Assembly: GCA_963784195.1 (NCBI GenBank)
Contig: CAWARA010000015.1
Span: 186,001-250,000, forward strand
DNA from: CAVQAH01 sp963784195
Lineage (GTDB): Bacteria > Acidobacteriota > Vicinamibacteria > Vicinamibacterales > 2-12-FULL-66-21
DNA: 64,000 nt
Direction: 5' to 3'
Every line of letters begins with the position of its first letter. Position 1 is the stretch's first letter. Shown here in pieces: positions 27,701-36,592 of this stretch. A model generated the notes under the pieces. The model ran no database searches, was not told where the DNA came from, and saw only the letters and a list, made by a program, of their open reading frames with translations. Made by a program: the position numbers and the translations under genes.

Positions 27701-27863
27701 GCGCCCAGTCGTGGTGGACGTGCCGCTCGGGAAGGGCCACGTCGTGCTGTTCGCCAACAACCCCATCTGGCGCGGCGAGACGATTGGCAGCTATTTCCTG
27801 GTGTTCAACACCATTCTGAATTTCGACAACCTCGACGCCGGCCGGACGCTGGATCCGAGATGA
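24712..27863 (+). pseudogene. Secreted M14-family zinc carboxypeptidase-like protein, four frame breaks
   Basis: ATG 24712 begins a signal peptide (RAIPSILITFFVLGLVPLAG). The catalytic domain shows IHSTEAGAPTALMELAYRLA (zinc-binding HxxE), PVVEPDGRDR, and after a +1 break near 25446 GHYVAHDNNRDAMAL and VLHDLHESGSFLYDN. A -1 break near 25925 and +1 breaks near 26437 and 26909 follow. The C-terminal part (QYWAPNDPQTRPYDDTGWTF, GNQGVVTGLPLWRTP, NNPIWRGETIGSYFLVFNTI) belongs to the long secreted M14 peptidases of Acidobacteriota and Gemmatimonadota. A Gly/Arg run lies at 27370-27445. The restored protein is about 1050 residues and probably cleaves peptides outside the cytoplasm. Confidence 0.8.
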
Positions 27864-27890
27864 TGTAGCGTCCGGCTTCAGCCGGACCCC
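27864..27890. repeat. REP-like palindrome, copy 3
   Basis: GTCCGGC (27870-27876), TTCA, GCCGGAC (27881-27887), preceded by TGTAGC, begins directly after the M14 stop codon. It matches the copies at 5621 and 10995 apart from one loop base. Confidence 0.75.
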
Positions 27891-27918
27891 CTTCGGACCC
27901 CCTTGCACTGGAGACCGC

Positions 27919-28155
27919 CTGACAGATCTCCTGACCCGAATCGGCGTAGCGGGCGGGGCGTCCGGTCTTGCCTCGTTCCTTCTGCCCGTTCCCGCAGCCG
28001 TTGCGGCTGGCCTGCTCTGCGCCAATTGTGTCGCTGAGTTGCAGCGTTCCAAGCGATCGGGCGAGCCGTTCTCGTGGCAGCGGGCGCTGACCTATGGGTC
28101 GATCGCTGCGGCGGTCGCGTATGTCGTGCTGACGTTTCTGTATGCCGGACGATGA
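27919..28155 (+). CDS. Possible small membrane protein without a standard start
   Basis: A frame ending at TGA 28153 encodes LTDLLTRIGVAGGASGLASF, then PAAVAAGLLCANCVAEL and ALTYGSIAAAVAYVVLTFLY, giving two plausible membrane helices. There is no ATG, GTG or TTG at a suitable place; CTG 27919 is the first likely codon. It may be a real small gene whose 5' end carries a base error, or a remnant. No family is recognised. Confidence 0.3.
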   Translation: MTDLLTRIGVAGGASGLASFLLPVPAAVAAGLLCANCVAELQRSKRSGEPFSWQRALTYGSIAAAVAYVVLTFLYAGR

Positions 28156-28231
28156 GCGGAAATCCGCTATAGCATAGGATCCAGGACGGTCCATGCCGAC
28201 GCCCGTGAGTCCATTACCCGGAGGAGCAGAG

Positions 28232-28408
28232 ATGACCTTTCATCCGAAGGGCCTGATGGCGCTGGTGGCTTTCGCCGTGATTCTGTTGCTGGCGCTCAAC
28301 TCGTCGATTGTGCCGGTCGTCATTGCAGCCGGCATCGTGCTCGAAGTGCTCTTGTGGCGCGGGGTGTTTGGCTTCGGGCGGTCAGCTCGCAGTGACCAGT
28401 CACGCTGA
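28232..28408 (+). CDS. Small membrane protein
   Basis: ATG 28232 follows GGAGGA at 28220. The 58-residue product has hydrophobic stretches LMALVAFAVILLLALNSSIV and VVIAAGIVLEVLLW and a basic tail. No known family or function; the strong ribosome site supports a real gene. Confidence 0.6.
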   Translation: MTFHPKGLMALVAFAVILLLALNSSIVPVVIAAGIVLEVLLWRGVFGFGRSARSDQSR

Positions 28409-28460
28409 GGATTCGCGTCCACTAGGTAGCCGTTTGCCCTGCCCTTGAACCAGTGAGATC

Positions 28461-28667
28461 ATGAGGCGTCAGATGATCCAATACCTTCTCTATCTGATCG
28501 CCAAGGTGCGCCGGCGGCCGTGGCCGCCGTATTCCCCCGACGATCCCTTTGTCGGCGTGCGCCAGCCGATACAACGGGGTCCGGGGGGCCGCAGTGCGTC
28601 GGTTGCGGTTTCTGAACCCGACCCGCCCGTGCGAGTGCGCGCTGTCGCAACGCCGCACGAACGATGA
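28461..28667 (+). CDS. Small conserved-looking hypothetical protein
   Basis: The 68-residue product starts MIQYLLYLIAKVRRRPWPPY (after a four-residue lead) and goes on SPDDPFVGVRQPIQRGPGGR, SASVAVSEPD. The D-P-x-x-x-V-R-x-P-x-x-R-G-P-x-G-R-S-x-x-V-A-V pattern resembles short acidobacterial hypotheticals I have seen, but I cannot name a family. Probably cytoplasmic and partly disordered. Confidence 0.5.
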   Translation: MRRQMIQYLLYLIAKVRRRPWPPYSPDDPFVGVRQPIQRGPGGRSASVAVSEPDPPVRVRAVATPHER

Positions 28668-28766
28668 CCTTTCCGCGCCCGGCCCGTTCGCAGCACATCG
28701 CGCGCTGCCGTGGCCGCTGCCCGTCGCTCGTTGAGGCTGTTGGGACGTGCGTTAGCGGGTAGATAG

Positions 28767-29243
28767 ATGCCCTATACCGTCAGGGTCGAGCAGGTTGCGT
28801 CGATTCCGACCGCTGTGGTTCGACGACGAGCGCAGTTGAGCGAACTGTCGCATGTCGTACCGCAGGCCTGCGGCATCGTCTGGGACGTGCTTAGGGCGCG
28901 ATCGGTTCAAGGTGCCCAGCGCCACGTAGCTCTGTACCTCGACGGCGAGATCAACCTGGAAGTGGGCGTAGAGCTGGATGGCGGGACGTCGTTTGCGGGT
29001 GACGGCGAGGTCGTGCGCTCGGCTATGCCCGGTGGAACGGTCGCCACAGCGGTGCATATCGGGCCTTACAGCGGCCTTCACGAAGCACACGCTGCCATCC
29101 GCACGTGGTGCACGGATCACCGTTGCGCTCTGGCTGGACCCAACTGGGAAATCTACGGTCATTGGCTCGAGGATGAGACGCAGCTTCGCACGGATGTGTT
29201 CTATCTCTTGAGGAACACCATGCACAGCAGTGTTTCGCCGTGA
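28767..29243 (+). CDS. GyrI-like (AraC effector-binding-type) small-molecule binding protein
   Basis: The 158-residue protein is a stand-alone GyrI-like domain: VEQVASIPTAVVRRRAQLSE, YLDGEINLEVGVELDG, VATAVHIGPYSGLHEAHAAI and WEIYGHWLEDETQLRTDVFY. Such domains bind hydrophobic ligands; free-standing ones can act as ligand sinks or hydrolases. Its TGA overlaps the GTG start of the next gene by four bases (GTGA), so the three genes 28767-30048 form one operon. Confidence 0.85.
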   Translation: MPYTVRVEQVASIPTAVVRRRAQLSELSHVVPQACGIVWDVLRARSVQGAQRHVALYLDGEINLEVGVELDGGTSFAGDGEVVRSAMPGGTVATAVHIGPYSGLHEAHAAIRTWCTDHRCALAGPNWEIYGHWLEDETQLRTDVFYLLRNTMHSSVSP

Positions 29244-29572
29244 AGTCCGTGTCCGAGATCGATGCCGTGCGGAAGCAGGGGATCCTGTCGTCGCTGGCAG
29301 GCTTTCCAATTCTGTTGGTGTTCGGCATCGCCTGGATTGCTGCTGGATCGCTGAGCTTCGTCGTCCCGCCGAATTTCGTTCTGTGGGTCTACAAGACGAC
29401 GATCTATCTGGTTCTTGGAATCATCGTGGCCGTGGGTCCTTTTGCGCTCGCGGTGCTCTTCGGCCGGCGCTCGATGCACTACACCGGGTTTTTCGTCGGA
29501 AGCGTGCTGCTGATCGGCGCATGGCTCGTGCGCGCTCATGCGCGGGCAGTGTGGGTGGCATCACGAAAGTGA
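29240..29572 (+). CDS. Small multi-helix membrane protein
   Basis: The 110-residue product (GTG start overlapping the previous stop) has three or four hydrophobic segments: LAGFPILLVFGIAWIAAGSL, TIYLVLGIIVAVGPFALAVL and YTGFFVGSVLLIGAWLV. It has some likeness to DUF7010-type membrane proteins but is shorter. Function unknown. It shares four-base overlaps with both neighbours. Confidence 0.65.
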   Translation: MKSVSEIDAVRKQGILSSLAGFPILLVFGIAWIAAGSLSFVVPPNFVLWVYKTTIYLVLGIIVAVGPFALAVLFGRRSMHYTGFFVGSVLLIGAWLVRAHARAVWVASRK

Positions 29573-30048
29573 GCTCGCGACTTGTTGCGGACGTGCGGCC
29601 GCCTGGCACTCAGCTGGCCGGTTTCATCGCTCGCTTCAACCCGGCGATCGCGAAGCTGGTACGGGCCGCTCGTGTCAGGCTCCGCAAACGGCTGCCGACG
29701 GCCGTCGAGCTCGTCTACGATAATTACAACGCGTTGGCCATTGGCTACGGGCCAAACGAGCGAACATCGGAGGCGATCGTCTCGCTGGCGGTTTACGCGC
29801 GCGGCGTGAACCTGTACTTCCTCGACGGTGCGCATCTGCCGGATCCTGAAGGCGTCCTGCAAGGGAGCGGAAACCGCGGACGATTCGTCCGGCTGACGGA
29901 TGCGGCGATGATCGATTCGCCGACGATTGTCAGGCTGCTGCGTGCGGCGGTCGATGAGGCGGATTCGCCGTTTTCTTCGACCGGCCGCGTACGCACGGTG
30001 ATCAAATCTGTGTCCGCCAGGCAACGCGCCAGGCGGCCGCAACTGTAG
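29569..30048 (+). CDS. DUF1801-type protein
   Basis: GTG 29569 overlaps the upstream TGA. The 159-residue product has FIARFNPAIAKLVRAARVRL, VELVYDNYNALAIGYGPNER, SEAIVSLAVYARGVNLYFLD and GRFVRLTDAAMIDSPTIVRL, matching the DUF1801 family as found in many soil bacteria. The fold is CyaY/YdhG-like; function unknown. It is the last gene of the three-gene operon and is a distant relative of the protein at 8143. Confidence 0.75.
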   Translation: MSSRLVADVRPPGTQLAGFIARFNPAIAKLVRAARVRLRKRLPTAVELVYDNYNALAIGYGPNERTSEAIVSLAVYARGVNLYFLDGAHLPDPEGVLQGSGNRGRFVRLTDAAMIDSPTIVRLLRAAVDEADSPFSSTGRVRTVIKSVSARQRARRPQL

Positions 30049-30073
30049 CCTCATCTGGCATTGATTCAGCGTC

Positions 30074-30616
30074 ATGGGTGTTCTTCCGATCCTTGCGCTC
30101 GTGCTCACGACGGGTGTCGCGTCTCAAGCCCTTCCGCCGCCCCGGGATGGAGATATCCGTGCGTTGTATTGGGAGCTCAGGAACGAAACCGAAATCTGGC
30201 TGACGCTCGAGCCAAGGTCCCCCGACGGGAATCCGGCTCCGCAGGCGATGACGTTGACGTTCACGCGCAGGTTCCCGGGCAAGTGGCCGGACAAACAGCC
30301 GCCGCGTTTCGAGATTCGCACCGATGCCGGGCTCTTGTGGAATCCGAAGAACGAACTCTGGATCGCGATTGACGGTGGGGAGAAAGTCGACTTCGTGGGG
30401 AAGAATCCCTTCGGTCCGACGAGCGGTGAGTACTCGACGTACGTGGCTGCGGAGATACCGGTTGCCACGATCGCCAGGCTCGCACAGGCGTCACGGGTGA
30501 CCGGCGACGCGCTCGGGTTCGAGTTCGAGCTGACCGCGTCACAACGGCAGGCGGTGCGCGAGTTCTTCCAGCGGGCGATGTCTGACAACCCGGCGCGCCT
30601 GCCGCGCGACCGGTGA
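30074..30616 (+). CDS. Secreted protein of unknown function
   Basis: The 180-residue product has a short signal peptide (MGVLPILALVLTTGVASQAL) followed by a mainly beta-strand region with ALYWELRNETEIWLTLEPRS, TLTFTRRFPGKWPDKQPPRF and FGPTSGEYSTYVAAEIPVAT. No known domain is recognised. It starts 25 bases after the DUF1801-type gene and may extend that operon. Confidence 0.6.
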   Translation: MGVLPILALVLTTGVASQALPPPRDGDIRALYWELRNETEIWLTLEPRSPDGNPAPQAMTLTFTRRFPGKWPDKQPPRFEIRTDAGLLWNPKNELWIAIDGGEKVDFVGKNPFGPTSGEYSTYVAAEIPVATIARLAQASRVTGDALGFEFELTASQRQAVREFFQRAMSDNPARLPRDR

Positions 30617-30807
30617 TGCAGGATCCGTCGATGTTCGAGACGGATGGCCGAAGCGAAGCGCTTCTTACTGCCACCAGTCATTTCGTCACGTCCCGTCGTC
30701 GGCGAGTGCATCTGCTGTTTGGCAGCACTACCTTCGTGTGTGCCGCGACTGGCGCGATTGGTATGTGTCGCCATCGCGGGGACCATCGCGGCATGACAGG
30801 AGATCAA

Positions 30808-30922
30808 GAGATCAGGAGCTCAGTGGATCCAAGCATCAGGAGTGCGACTGCATTTGCTCCAGTTGAGCGGCGGCAAGTTTAATGGTGCATGAGGAGGAAC
30901 GGCCACTCAAACTCCTGATCTC
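30808..30922. repeat. Hairpin repeat in a 396-base gap without genes
   Basis: The gap 30617-31012 contains no convincing gene. Its main feature is an imperfect inverted repeat: GAGATCAGGAGCTCAGTGG at 30808-30826 faces the complement of GAGATCAGGAGTTTGAGTGG at 30903-30922. The left side is preceded by a related GAGATCA word, so the arm is partly tandem. Confidence 0.5.
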
Positions 30923-31012
30923 CTGCCCTCGTGTTCGTCTTCCGGCGCCCGGTTCACGAACTATTCAAGGTCGACAATCCGGGGCTGCTGAAAAGCCGGA
31001 CGCTACGACAGG

Positions 31013-33436
31013 TTACTCGGAGCGTAAGGCCTCGACGGGGGCGACTCGTGTGCCGCGTCTCGCTGGGATGTACGAGGCCAGTGTCGCGACGATGACGAGC
31101 ACGATCGCGGTGGCGGCGAACGTCCAGGGATCTCGCGGTTCGGTCTCGTAGAGCATCGTGTCGAGCAGGCGCGTGAGTCCGGCTGCGGCGACGAGGCCGG
31201 CGACGATTCCGATCGCAACGACGCGAAGCGCTTCGGTCAGGACGAGGCGGAAGATCGATTGTGGCGTTGCGCCGAGTGCCATCCGGACGCCCATCTCCCG
31301 CGTCCGCTGCGAGACGGAATACGCCATCACGCCGTAAACGCCGACGCCTGCGAGCACGAGCGCAATCAGCGCAAACGTCGTCAGCAACACGGAGACGGTG
31401 CGCGGCCGGGCCAGCGTCAAATCGACGACTTCTTCCATCGTCCGCACGTCCGCGACCGGCAGCTCCGGATCGACCGCATGGACTGCTGCCGCCACGCTGT
31501 TGGCAAGTGACGCTGGATCCTGATCGGTGCGCACGACGAACGTCATCAGGCCGATGGCCAGTTGCGTGTGCGGGAGGAACACCGCGGCGCGGGTTTCGCC
31601 GTCGAGCGAGCCGAACTTGACGTCGCCGACAACGCCGACGATCTCCCAATCGCCGCCGCCAGGGGGTCCGATGCTGACGTGCAGACGCGTGCCGAGCGGA
31701 TCGCGTCCGCCGAGATGCCGGTTGACGAGCGTTTCGCTCACGATGGCGACGCGTGGTGAATCCACAGCATCTGCCGCGGTGAAGTCTCGTCCCCGTATCT
31801 GGGGGATCCCCATCGTCCGGAAGAAGTTCGGTGTCACCGGCCTGACTTCCGTAACCGGCGCCTCGCCTGGAGCCGGTTGGGGCCGGTCGGCAAGCCAGAA
31901 ACTCGTGCCGATTCCCGGGCCGCTGAGTGGCAGGAAGCTGATCGCCGCCGCATCACGGACGCCAGGAAGCACGGCGATGCGTTCCAGCGTGCTCGTGTAG
32001 AACCCTGACGATCGACGGTCGTCGTTGTAGCGTGAACCGGGCACCGAGACGCGTGACGTCAGGACTCCGCTGGCGCGGAATCCGGGGTTCACGTTCTGGA
32101 GCCGCATGAAACTCCGGATCAGAAGACCGGCACCAGTGAGGAGGACCAGCGACAGGGCAACCTCGGCGATGATGAGCCCGCTCAGCAGCCGGCGCGATCG
32201 CGGGCCGGCACCGTGCCGGCCGCCCTCGCGGAGTGCGTCGTTGGCGATTGAAGACGCGAAGAGTGATGGCAGCAGTCCGAAAACGAGACCCGTGCCGACG
32301 GCGAGCGCCATCGTGAACATCACGACGGTCGAATCCAGCGCGACCTGATCGAGCCGCGGGACAGGAATACGCTCCGCGACGAGCGCCAGCAATCCGCGAT
32401 GGAAGACAAATGCGAGGGCCAGTCCAGCGATGCCGCCGGCGGCCGACAGAAGCAGGCTCTCGCTGAGCATCTGACGAACGATGCGTCCGCGCTTCGCGCC
32501 GAGCGCCGTCCGGATGCCGAGCTCTCGCTGACGGACGGTGCTTCGTGCCAGCAGCAGGTTGGCGACGTTGACGCAGGCGATGAGCAGAACCAGCAACACC
32601 GCGCCGGAAAGAACGTACATTGCAGGCCGGATCTGATCGACGGTCTGCTCGTGCACCGGCACGATCGTGACCGACCAGCCCGCGTTGCGTTGCGGGGCTT
32701 CCTGCTCCAGTTGCGCGGCGATGGTCTTCATCTCGTCGGTCGCCTGCGCGACGGACACGCCGTCCCGCATCCGGGCGACGGCGAAGGATGAACCGCGTCC
32801 GGGCGACGCACGCAACCGTTCGAGAGTCCAGCCGTAGGGAATGAAGTAGTCCGCCTTCTGCCCCACGATCGTGAAGCCTGGAGGCATGACGCCGACGACG
32901 TTGCGCGTTCGGCCGTTGGCGTTCAGAGTGCTCCCGATCACATCGTTGCGTCCACCGAGCCTCGTCTGCCAGAACTCGTGACTGAGGATGATGACGGCAT
33001 CCTGCCCCTGGAGATCTTCCTGAGCGGTAAACGCCCGCCCCAGTACAGGCTGCACGCCGAGCGCTGGAAACACCTCGGACGACGCGGACATGCCGGTGAT
33101 CTCTTCAGGATTGCCGTTCAGGATCAGGCTGATGCGCGACGGGCCGGCCATCCCGAGGTGCGAGAACGATCGGTTACGCGCGCCCCATTCCACGAAGTTC
33201 GCCGAGGCGATCACGTTCCGGGCCCGGCTGCGTTTGAGGTTGTTCTCCCAGACGATGACGACCCGGTCCGGATCGCTGTAGGGCAGCGGCCTGAGCATGA
33301 CGCCGCGCACCACGCTGAAGATCGCGGAGGTGGCGCCGATGCCGAGCGCGAGGGCGAGGACCGCCGGGACCGTGAATCGGGGTGTGCGAAGAAACGACCG
33401 GGTGGCGAACCGCAAGTCCTGGAGCAGCGTTTCCAT
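31013..33436 (-). CDS. ADOP-type FtsX/MacB-like permease
   Basis: The 807-residue protein has the architecture of acidobacterial duplicated orphan permeases: N-terminal helix in FTVPAVLALALGIGATSAIF, a MacB-like periplasmic core (residues about 45-240), three helices starting MYVLSGAVLLVLLIACVNVA, a second periplasmic core, and final helices ending VATLASYIPARRGTRVAPVE. There are two FtsX domains in one chain and no ATPase gene nearby, hence orphan. METLLQDLRFA is the standard start of this family and no Shine-Dalgarno site precedes it. It lies downstream of a marR gene and is likely regulated by it. The substrate is unknown. Confidence 0.9.
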   Translation of the reverse strand: METLLQDLRFATRSFLRTPRFTVPAVLALALGIGATSAIFSVVRGVMLRPLPYSDPDRVVIVWENNLKRSRARNVIASANFVEWGARNRSFSHLGMAGPSRISLILNGNPEEITGMSASSEVFPALGVQPVLGRAFTAQEDLQGQDAVIILSHEFWQTRLGGRNDVIGSTLNANGRTRNVVGVMPPGFTIVGQKADYFIPYGWTLERLRASPGRGSSFAVARMRDGVSVAQATDEMKTIAAQLEQEAPQRNAGWSVTIVPVHEQTVDQIRPAMYVLSGAVLLVLLIACVNVANLLLARSTVRQRELGIRTALGAKRGRIVRQMLSESLLLSAAGGIAGLALAFVFHRGLLALVAERIPVPRLDQVALDSTVVMFTMALAVGTGLVFGLLPSLFASSIANDALREGGRHGAGPRSRRLLSGLIIAEVALSLVLLTGAGLLIRSFMRLQNVNPGFRASGVLTSRVSVPGSRYNDDRRSSGFYTSTLERIAVLPGVRDAAAISFLPLSGPGIGTSFWLADRPQPAPGEAPVTEVRPVTPNFFRTMGIPQIRGRDFTAADAVDSPRVAIVSETLVNRHLGGRDPLGTRLHVSIGPPGGGDWEIVGVVGDVKFGSLDGETRAAVFLPHTQLAIGLMTFVVRTDQDPASLANSVAAAVHAVDPELPVADVRTMEEVVDLTLARPRTVSVLLTTFALIALVLAGVGVYGVMAYSVSQRTREMGVRMALGATPQSIFRLVLTEALRVVAIGIVAGLVAAAGLTRLLDTMLYETEPRDPWTFAATAIVLVIVATLASYIPARRGTRVAPVEALRSE

Positions 33437-33444
33437 CCGGCCAC

Positions 33445-33471
33445 ATTATGCTAAAAAATTAGCATCGTCAA
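33445..33471 (-). promoter_or_regulatory. Promoter with palindromic spacer ahead of the ADOP permease
   Basis: On the minus strand TTGACG (33466-33471) and CATAAT (33445-33450) are 15 bases apart; TAATGT two bases on gives a 17-base spacer. The spacer holds ATGCTAA-AAAA-TTAGCAT (33448-33465), a perfect inverted repeat fit for a dimeric repressor. CATAAT ends eight bases before the ATG, so the mRNA is probably leaderless. Confidence 0.55.
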
Positions 33472-33980
33472 GACTGGAACACCCCAGGTGGACGTTTCGA
33501 TCGACCGACCGATCGGATAATGCCGGGTAGCTGAGCCTGCAGAGTCTGCCTGACGTCGCGAAGGACGGCCGCCGCACTCAGCAGACTCCGTCGGGAGCTC
33601 CGCGGCCGCAGCTGCGCGCGGAGAACCCCTTCACGTTTGACGATCGCCGCCACGGCTTGTTCGCCTTTGGATGTCAGCGCCATCAGCCGCGACTGCTTGT
33701 GCAGGGGATTGGGTCTGGACTCCACAAGACCGTCGTCGATCAGCCGATCGATGAGCGGCTGAAAACGCTGTCTGGACTGCGCCCGGTCCCGGGCCATGTG
33801 CGCGACGGTGCGTGGACCGCTGCGCGCAAGTGACATCAACAGGGTGCGCCGCGGCCCGGAGAGCGATCCGAGGCCGTGGATCCTGGCGGCGTCGGCCGTC
33901 ATCTGGTGATACAGGGCCACGGTTTCCTCGAACAGGGCTGCGAGCTCGGCGCCCGCGTCCGCCTTCTGCTGCGACTTCAT
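33468..33980 (-). CDS. MarR-family transcriptional regulator
   Basis: The 170-residue protein has the winged-helix core of MarR proteins: LSGPRRTLLMSLARSGPRTV, AHMARDRAQSRQRFQPLIDR, LIDDGLVESRPNPLHKQSRL, MALTSKGEQAVAAI. It binds palindromic DNA as a dimer and usually responds to small ligands. The gene lies 31 bases upstream of the ADOP permease on the same strand and divergent from a TonB receptor, and inverted repeats flank it on both sides, so control of both neighbours is the natural reading. Ligand unknown. Confidence 0.88.
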   Translation of the reverse strand: MKSQQKADAGAELAALFEETVALYHQMTADAARIHGLGSLSGPRRTLLMSLARSGPRTVAHMARDRAQSRQRFQPLIDRLIDDGLVESRPNPLHKQSRLMALTSKGEQAVAAIVKREGVLRAQLRPRSSRRSLLSAAAVLRDVRQTLQAQLPGIIRSVGRSKRPPGVFQS

Positions 33981-33989
33981 CGTTCAGCA

Positions 33990-34042
33990 ATCTTACCGCT
34001 CAACCATAAATGACAATAGATTGTCACTTTGACAAAATGTCA
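33990..34042. promoter_or_regulatory. Divergent operator region of marR and the TonB receptor
   Basis: Two inverted repeats stand side by side: TGACAATAGATTGTCA (34011-34026) and TGACAAAATGTCA (34030-34042), sharing TGACA/TGTCA half-sites. On the minus strand TTGTCA (34011-34016) and TAAGAT (33990-33995) can serve as -35 and -10 for marR, nine bases from its ATG, so the first palindrome overlaps the -35. This fits autoregulation by MarR. Confidence 0.55.
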
Positions 34043-34204
34043 TCCAGATACGACGCAGGCGTCCTCGGCCGGAGACGGCGGGGGAGATGGTCGGGTCGTC
34101 GGTGGTGATTCGTCACAGCCCATGACCCCGCCTGTCACAGGGAGAGCTGGCATATCGCGTGCTCAGGAGGCGGCGTCAGCACCGCCATACCCGAGGACGA
34201 TCGC

Positions 34205-36524
34205 ATGCCCAGCCTGCACGTCGTGATGATGACCCTCCTGGTCCTTCCGGCTCACGTCTCGGCTCAGACGCCGTCCGCTCCCTCAAACACCTATCGCTCG
34301 AACAATCGATGTGACGGGGATGGTCATCGACAGCCGCACGGAGCGGCCTCTCGCGGGCGTCCGTGTCGCTGCCGAAAGCCCGTCAGTCGGTGTCGATACC
34401 GACGCTGACGGCCGATTTGCCCTCGCTCTTCCAGCAGGAAAACATGTGTTGGTCGTGTCCCTGATCGGCTACGCGGTGGCGCGACACGCTGTGGACGTCG
34501 CCGAAGTCAGTAACGCGCCACTGACGATCCGGCTGTCGGAGGGCGCCGGGGCATACGAGGAACAAGTAACGGTGTCGGGCGACACGCCATCGGACAGCGC
34601 GCTGGCGCCTTCAGCGGCGGCCCTGCATAGCGGCGATCTTCAAGCGCTACGCGGTGTGACGCTCGATGATCCGCTTCGCGCCGTGCACGCCCTGCCCTCA
34701 GTCACCGCGACCGACGATTTCTACAGCGAGTTCGCGGTCCGCGGCAGCGCGTTCCGTCACGTCGGGCTCGTGGTCGACGGTGTGCCCTCCGAGTACCTGA
34801 TGCATGCCGTCCATGGCGTCACCGACGGTGGATCGATCGCCATGATCAACACCGACGCGCTGGGCAACATCGTCCTGATGCCGGGCAGCTACCCACAGCG
34901 CTTCGGCCGGCATCTGACCGGCGAGGTGGACCTGACGATGCGTGAGGGCGACCGTGAAGCGTTTCGGGCGCGTGCCGGCCTCAGCGGAACGAGTGCGACC
35001 GCTCTCGCAGAAGGCCCGCTGGCCGGCGGCCGCGGTTCGTGGCTCGTGTCTGCCCGCCGAAGTTATCTCGACCTGTTGCTCGAGCGCATCGACGACGAGG
35101 GCAACTTCGGGTTCGGGTTTGCCGACGCCCAGGCGAAGGTCGTCCTGGATCTGGGCACACGACATCAGCTGCAGATGCTCGCGCTCGGTGGTGCGTCGGC
35201 GTTCGACGAAGAACCGGACGATCTGAGACTGAACGATCCGGCAGATTCGAAAGGCCGTTCGTGGCTGACGAGCCTGGCCTGGCGATTCACCCCCTCGCCA
35301 CGCGTCGCGTTGACGCAACGCATCTATGCCACAGGCCTCGCCTATAAGAACAGGAACCGCGAGCAGAGTGTGCTCGATGACAGTCTCTCCACGGATATCG
35401 GCTGGCGGGCTGACGCCGTCCTGTCCGCTGCCCGCGGGGTCGTCCTGGAGGTTGGCGCGGACGCGCAACGGCTCCGAGCACGCTATAGCCGACAGCGTTC
35501 GGTCAACGACGCGCCGACACTGACGCCGATAACCAGTTACATCCAGTCGGGTGTCTCATCGTCCGGTTACGTCCAGGCTGTTCTCGGTTCGCGTGGACGC
35601 CTCGTTGTGGCGCCCGGCGTTCGCGTCGACTATTGGGGTCTCTCTCGGACGTCCACGACATCACCCTGGATTACCGCCGAGGTCGCAATCACCCCGGCCA
35701 CGCGCGTCCGTGCCGGGGCCGGCATCTACAAGCAGTTTCCCACCGTCGATCAGATCCACGGTATCCGAGGCGGTGGTGACACGCTCGTGCCGGAGACCTC
35801 ACGGCACCTCGATGCAAGCCTTACGCAGAAGCTGCGACACGATGTGTCGCTGCAGGTCTCATTGTTCGCGCGCGAAGAGCGCGACTTGTTGTGGACGCCA
35901 GGCGCGGAACCGCGGCGCCTGTCAGATGGTTCGATTCAGATTGGGCGAGCCGACGCGCCGTGGACCAACGCCCTTTCTGGCCAGGCGCGCGGTGTGGAGT
36001 TCCTCGTCCGTCGCGATGCGCCAAATGGATTCTCCGGCTGGGCGGGGTATGCGTACGGACGCCACCGCCTCACGAACACGTCGACCGGCGAAATATTCTG
36101 GGCCGACCACGACCAGCGGCACACGCTGTCGCTTTTCGGCCACTATCGCCTGTCGAACCGGACCAGTGTGGGCGCGAAGTACCGTTTCGGCTCGAACTAC
36201 CCGCTTGTCGGCTACATCGGCGCGCAATCAGCCGCGCCCGGCGCACCGGCACTCTTCGGCGGTGAACAGCCACTGTTCTTCGCACTCGTCGAGTCGCGCA
36301 ATGATCTTCGGCTGCCTGCTTATTCACGGCTCGATGTCCGCATGGATCGCACGTTCACGATCGCTGGCCGGCGTGTCACACTCTTCGTCGAAGTTGCGAA
36401 CATTCTCAATCGCCGCAATCTTCGCAGCGTGCCATATGGCGTCGGTCCAACCGGACAGGTCTTCGGACCGACAGATCCCCTTATGCCCATCGTCCCGTCT
36501 GCCGGGTTCGTCATCGACTTCTGA
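34205..36524 (+). pseudogene. TonB-dependent outer-membrane receptor, one +1 frameshift near the N-terminus
   Basis: ATG 34205 opens a signal peptide (MPSLHVVMMTLLVLPAHVSA) in one frame; from about 34295 the protein continues in the next frame as TIDVTGMVIDSRTERPLAGV, a carboxypeptidase-regulatory-like domain. The plug (GDLQALRGVTLDDPLRAVHA, FAVRGSAFRHVGLVVDGVPS, GSYPQRFGRHLTGEVDLTMR) and a 22-strand-type barrel follow, ending PSAGFVIDF with a terminal Phe as needed for BamA recognition. It takes up an unknown large substrate through TonB. It is divergent from marR. The 737-residue second frame alone is nearly the entire receptor, so the break touches only the leader and may be a base error. 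Confidence 0.82.
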
Positions 36525-36592
36525 TTCGGGAACCGCGCCGCCGCCCGGACTGGTTGCTGACGAAACAACCAATCGTCCGATGATCGACATCC

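Noticed and set aside
30613..30882. 89-residue plus-strand ORF
   Set aside because: Odd composition, no motif, and its sequence runs into a hairpin repeat.
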